This document shows, one piece after another, positions 5,655-7,106 of a stretch of DNA of 7,106 nucleotides. The stretch's first letter is position 1. Each line of letters begins with the position of its first letter. The position numbers were made by a program, and so were the translations under genes. The notes below the pieces were generated by a model. It was given only the letters and a program-made list of their open reading frames with translations. It was not told the DNA's origin and did no database searches. The stretch is from positions 1-7,106 of the forward strand of contig JAEYQF010000003.1 in assembly GCA_023410155.1 (NCBI GenBank). Reading direction: 5' to 3'. Source of the stretch: Verrucomicrobiota bacterium (GTDB taxonomy: Bacteria; Verrucomicrobiota; Verrucomicrobiia; Opitutales; Opitutaceae).

Positions 5655-5728
5655 TGGCTGCCCGACATGGATTCGAACCATGACTAGGCGAGTCAAAGTC
5701 GCCTGTGCTACCATTACACCATCAGGCA
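5655..5728 (-). tRNA. tRNA-Gln (anticodon TTG), CCA encoded
   Basis: The full cloverleaf can be read on the minus strand. The acceptor TGCCTGA pairs with TCGGGCA (one G-T pair). A D arm is present with GTG/CAC around TAATGGTAG. The anticodon stem GGCGA/TCGCC encloses loop CTTTGAC, which gives anticodon TTG (reads CAA and probably CAG). A 4-nt variable loop is followed by T arm CATGG/CCATG with loop TTCGAAT. The discriminator is G and CCA is encoded at 5657-5655. The total is 74 nt. No clear tRNA promoter is visible in the 84 bp upstream. TTGACC (5775-5770) could be a -35, but no good -10 lies at standard spacing. Confidence 0.97.
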
Positions 5729-5758
5729 GTGATGTGCAGAGCGGTCTACGGTGCGGCG

Positions 5759-5781
5759 CCGGCCTTTGTGGTCAAGGCCGG
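5759..5781. repeat. Stem-loop between the wrbA and tRNA-Gln genes
   Basis: CCGGCCTT (5759-5766) and AAGGCCGG (5774-5781) form a perfect 8-bp inverted repeat around a 7-nt loop, 31 bp after the wrbA stop. No T tract follows on the minus strand, so it is not a canonical intrinsic terminator. It could still protect the 3' end of the wrbA transcript. Confidence 0.5.
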
Positions 5782-5812
5782 AAACAGCCAACCCCGGCGA
5801 CACGCGCGAACT

Positions 5813-6433
5813 TCACCGATCTTTCAGCTTCGCGGCGATTTGCGTGACGTGACGGCCCTGGAAACGTGCGATCGCCTTCTCATTCTCGCTCGGCAACCGA
5901 CTGCCATCGCCGCCGGTGATCGTCGAGGCCCCATAGGGTGAACCACCTGTGATTTCCTTCAGCGTCATCTGCCGCTGCTCCGAATACGGCACGCCCACCA
6001 CGATCATGCCTTGGTGAAACAAAAACGTCTGCATCCTGATCAGCGTGGTCTCCTGCCCGCCGTGCTGGGTCGCCGTCGACGTGAACACACCCCCGACTTT
6101 TCCCACCAACGCACCCGCGCTCCACAACGATCCCGTCGCGTCAAAGAAGGCCTGCATCTGCGCCGCCGCGCTGCCATAGCGCGTGCCGCTGCCGAACAAG
6201 ATCGCGTCCGCTTCAGGCAGCTTCTTCGGATCTGCGATGGGCACGTGCGCGAACGCCCGCCGCGCCTCCGTCGCGCCCATCTTCTCGATGATTTCCGCCG
6301 GCAAGGTCTCCGGCACCTGCAGTAATTCCACCTCGGCGCCCGCGACTTCACGCGCTCCCGCGGCAATCGCTTCCGCCATTTGGTAAACGTGCCCGTAAAG
6401 GCTGTGAAACACGACTTTGACTTTCACGCTCAT
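5813..6433 (-). CDS. wrbA: WrbA-type NAD(P)H:quinone oxidoreductase (flavodoxin-like)
   Basis: The 206-residue protein is close to the usual WrbA length (about 200). The FMN phosphate-binding loop is SLYGHVYQMAEA at 11-22. The second flavin-contact region is FGSGTRYGSAAAQMQAFFDATGSLW at 80-104, followed by the third, FTSTATQHGGQETTL, at 117-131, and FHQGMIVVGVPY at 139-150. The family forms cytoplasmic tetramers that bind FMN and reduce quinones by two electrons with NAD(P)H, limiting redox cycling. This is one of the few genes here with a proper Shine-Dalgarno site: AGGAG (6444-6440) six bases before the ATG. That fixes the start. The glycosyltransferase gene upstream on the same strand ends 28 bp before this start, so cotranscription is likely. 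The N-terminal loop differs slightly from the E. coli sequence, but the family call is firm. Confidence 0.95.
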   Translation of the reverse strand: MSVKVKVVFHSLYGHVYQMAEAIAAGAREVAGAEVELLQVPETLPAEIIEKMGATEARRAFAHVPIADPKKLPEADAILFGSGTRYGSAAAQMQAFFDATGSLWSAGALVGKVGGVFTSTATQHGGQETTLIRMQTFLFHQGMIVVGVPYSEQRQMTLKEITGGSPYGASTITGGDGSRLPSENEKAIARFQGRHVTQIAAKLKDR

Positions 6434-6439
6434 GATCGA

Positions 6440-6444
6440 CTCCT
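6440..6444 (-). promoter_or_regulatory. Shine-Dalgarno site of wrbA
   Basis: AGGAG with a 6-nt spacer precedes the wrbA ATG. It is notable because the other genes in the window lack a recognisable site. Confidence 0.8.
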
Positions 6445-6461
6445 GGGTTTGGCAAACAAGT

Positions 6462-7106
6462 TCACCGCGCCGGACTCACTGACTGAACCCGTCCCGCGTG
6501 CACGGTTCCGGACGCGTCCACCGCCTCGTTTGCCAACTCCGCCGCGACGCGCGCGATCACTGGTCTCCAATCTCCGGCCGCGCCCTGCCGCCACAGCCGC
6601 ATCGTCGGATACCACGGCGAATTGTCCCGCTCGCGCATCCATCGCCAATCGGCCTCCTGCGGCAACAAGGTCCACGTGCGCACGCCCAGCGCCCCCGCGA
6701 GGTGCGCCGCCAGACTGTCCACGGTGATCACCAGATCCATCGCGCGGATCGCCTCCGCCAGCTTCTCCACCGGCGTCACCCTACCCTCACTGCGAAACGG
6801 ACTCTCCGGTTCGGGATGTTGCTGCAGCGCGAACCATCTCACCCCGCGCACGCTCGTCCACGGCGCCAATAACTCCGGCGCGATCGATCTTCGCGCATCC
6901 CAGTCGCCCGCGCGCCACACCACGCCCACCGCAAGTTCCCCCGGCTTCATGCGCGCCCTCACCCATTCCGCGGGCTCTGCGAACAAATACGGCGCGGGGC
7001 CCGGCAGCATCTCCAGCGTCACCCGAAAAACATGTCCGAGCTCCATGATTTCCACATCCGCATCGAACTCCACCTCCGGCACTCCATCATGCAGCGGCGT
7101 CAACCG
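6462..7106 (-). CDS. Glycosyltransferase family 9-like domain of a probable TPR protein, 5' truncated by window edge
   Basis: The frame is open to the right edge, so this is the last 214 residues of a larger protein. It matches the C-terminal half of heptosyltransferase-like (GT9) domains often found after tetratricopeptide repeats. A Rossmann strand AVGVVWRAGDWDARRSIAPELLAPW is followed by GVRWFALQQ, then AMDLVITVDSLAAHLAGALGVRTWTLLPQEADWRW and DNSPWYPTMRLWRQ. The VDS..AHLAGALG segment is the nucleotide-sugar-binding region typical of the family. The TPR part, if present, lies outside the window. The acceptor and donor cannot be told; relatives often modify proteins or cell-surface polysaccharides. 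The last ~20 residues beyond ELANEAV look unstructured. The wrbA gene follows 28 bp downstream with no terminator between. Confidence 0.85.
   Translation of the reverse strand, partial: RLTPLHDGVPEVEFDADVEIMELGHVFRVTLEMLPGPAPYLFAEPAEWVRARMKPGELAVGVVWRAGDWDARRSIAPELLAPWTSVRGVRWFALQQHPEPESPFRSEGRVTPVEKLAEAIRAMDLVITVDSLAAHLAGALGVRTWTLLPQEADWRWMRERDNSPWYPTMRLWRQGAAGDWRPVIARVAAELANEAVDASGTVHAGRVQSVSPAR

Noticed and set aside
5759..5781. Stem-loop as an intrinsic terminator of wrbA
   Set aside because: The stem is strong but no T tract follows on the minus strand. It is kept only as an inverted repeat.

Overview
The window is GC-rich bacterial chromosome with densely packed genes. The gene set (hybrid sensor kinase, HflX, a secreted type-B carboxylesterase, WrbA, a TPR-type family 9 glycosyltransferase) and the near-absence of Shine-Dalgarno sequences suggest a Gram-negative soil or freshwater organism. 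My best guess is Verrucomicrobia, Opitutaceae-like. This is an inference from overall impression, not from a marker gene.

Layout. Positions 2-682 (+) hold the C-terminus of a hybrid histidine kinase with a terminal receiver, closed by an intrinsic terminator. Positions 725-1289 (+) form a compact cassette: a densely hairpinned candidate non-coding RNA ending in its own terminator, then an 86-codon gene whose product looks like the N-terminal DNA-binding part of a tyrosine recombinase with no catalytic domain, then a second strong terminator. Just downstream, about 1311-1442, lies a degenerate tandem array with a strict 22-bp period. Positions 1433-1828 (-) encode a single-domain CheY-like response regulator, convergent with the kinase. 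Positions 1932-3209 (+) encode the GTPase HflX. A 125-bp convergent gap follows with overlapping inverted repeats that could form a pseudoknot.

Positions 3335-3634 (-) encode a Dabb-domain protein, downstream of and probably cotranscribed with a secreted carboxylesterase at 3704-5281 (-). A 373-bp gap with no convincing gene separates the esterase from tRNA-Gln(TTG) at 5655-5728 (-). Positions 5813-6433 (-) encode a WrbA-type flavoprotein, preceded 28 bp upstream by the C-terminal part of a glycosyltransferase that runs off the right edge.

The part least explained by known families is 683-1442. It combines a structured RNA, a stand-alone recombinase-type DNA-binding protein, two terminators and a 22-bp direct-repeat array, packed between two phosphorelay genes. 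The natural hypothesis, which the sequence alone cannot prove, is that the small protein binds the repeats or the RNA, and that the unit is a dispersed or mobile accessory cassette. The other genes appear to be ordinary housekeeping or metabolic genes.
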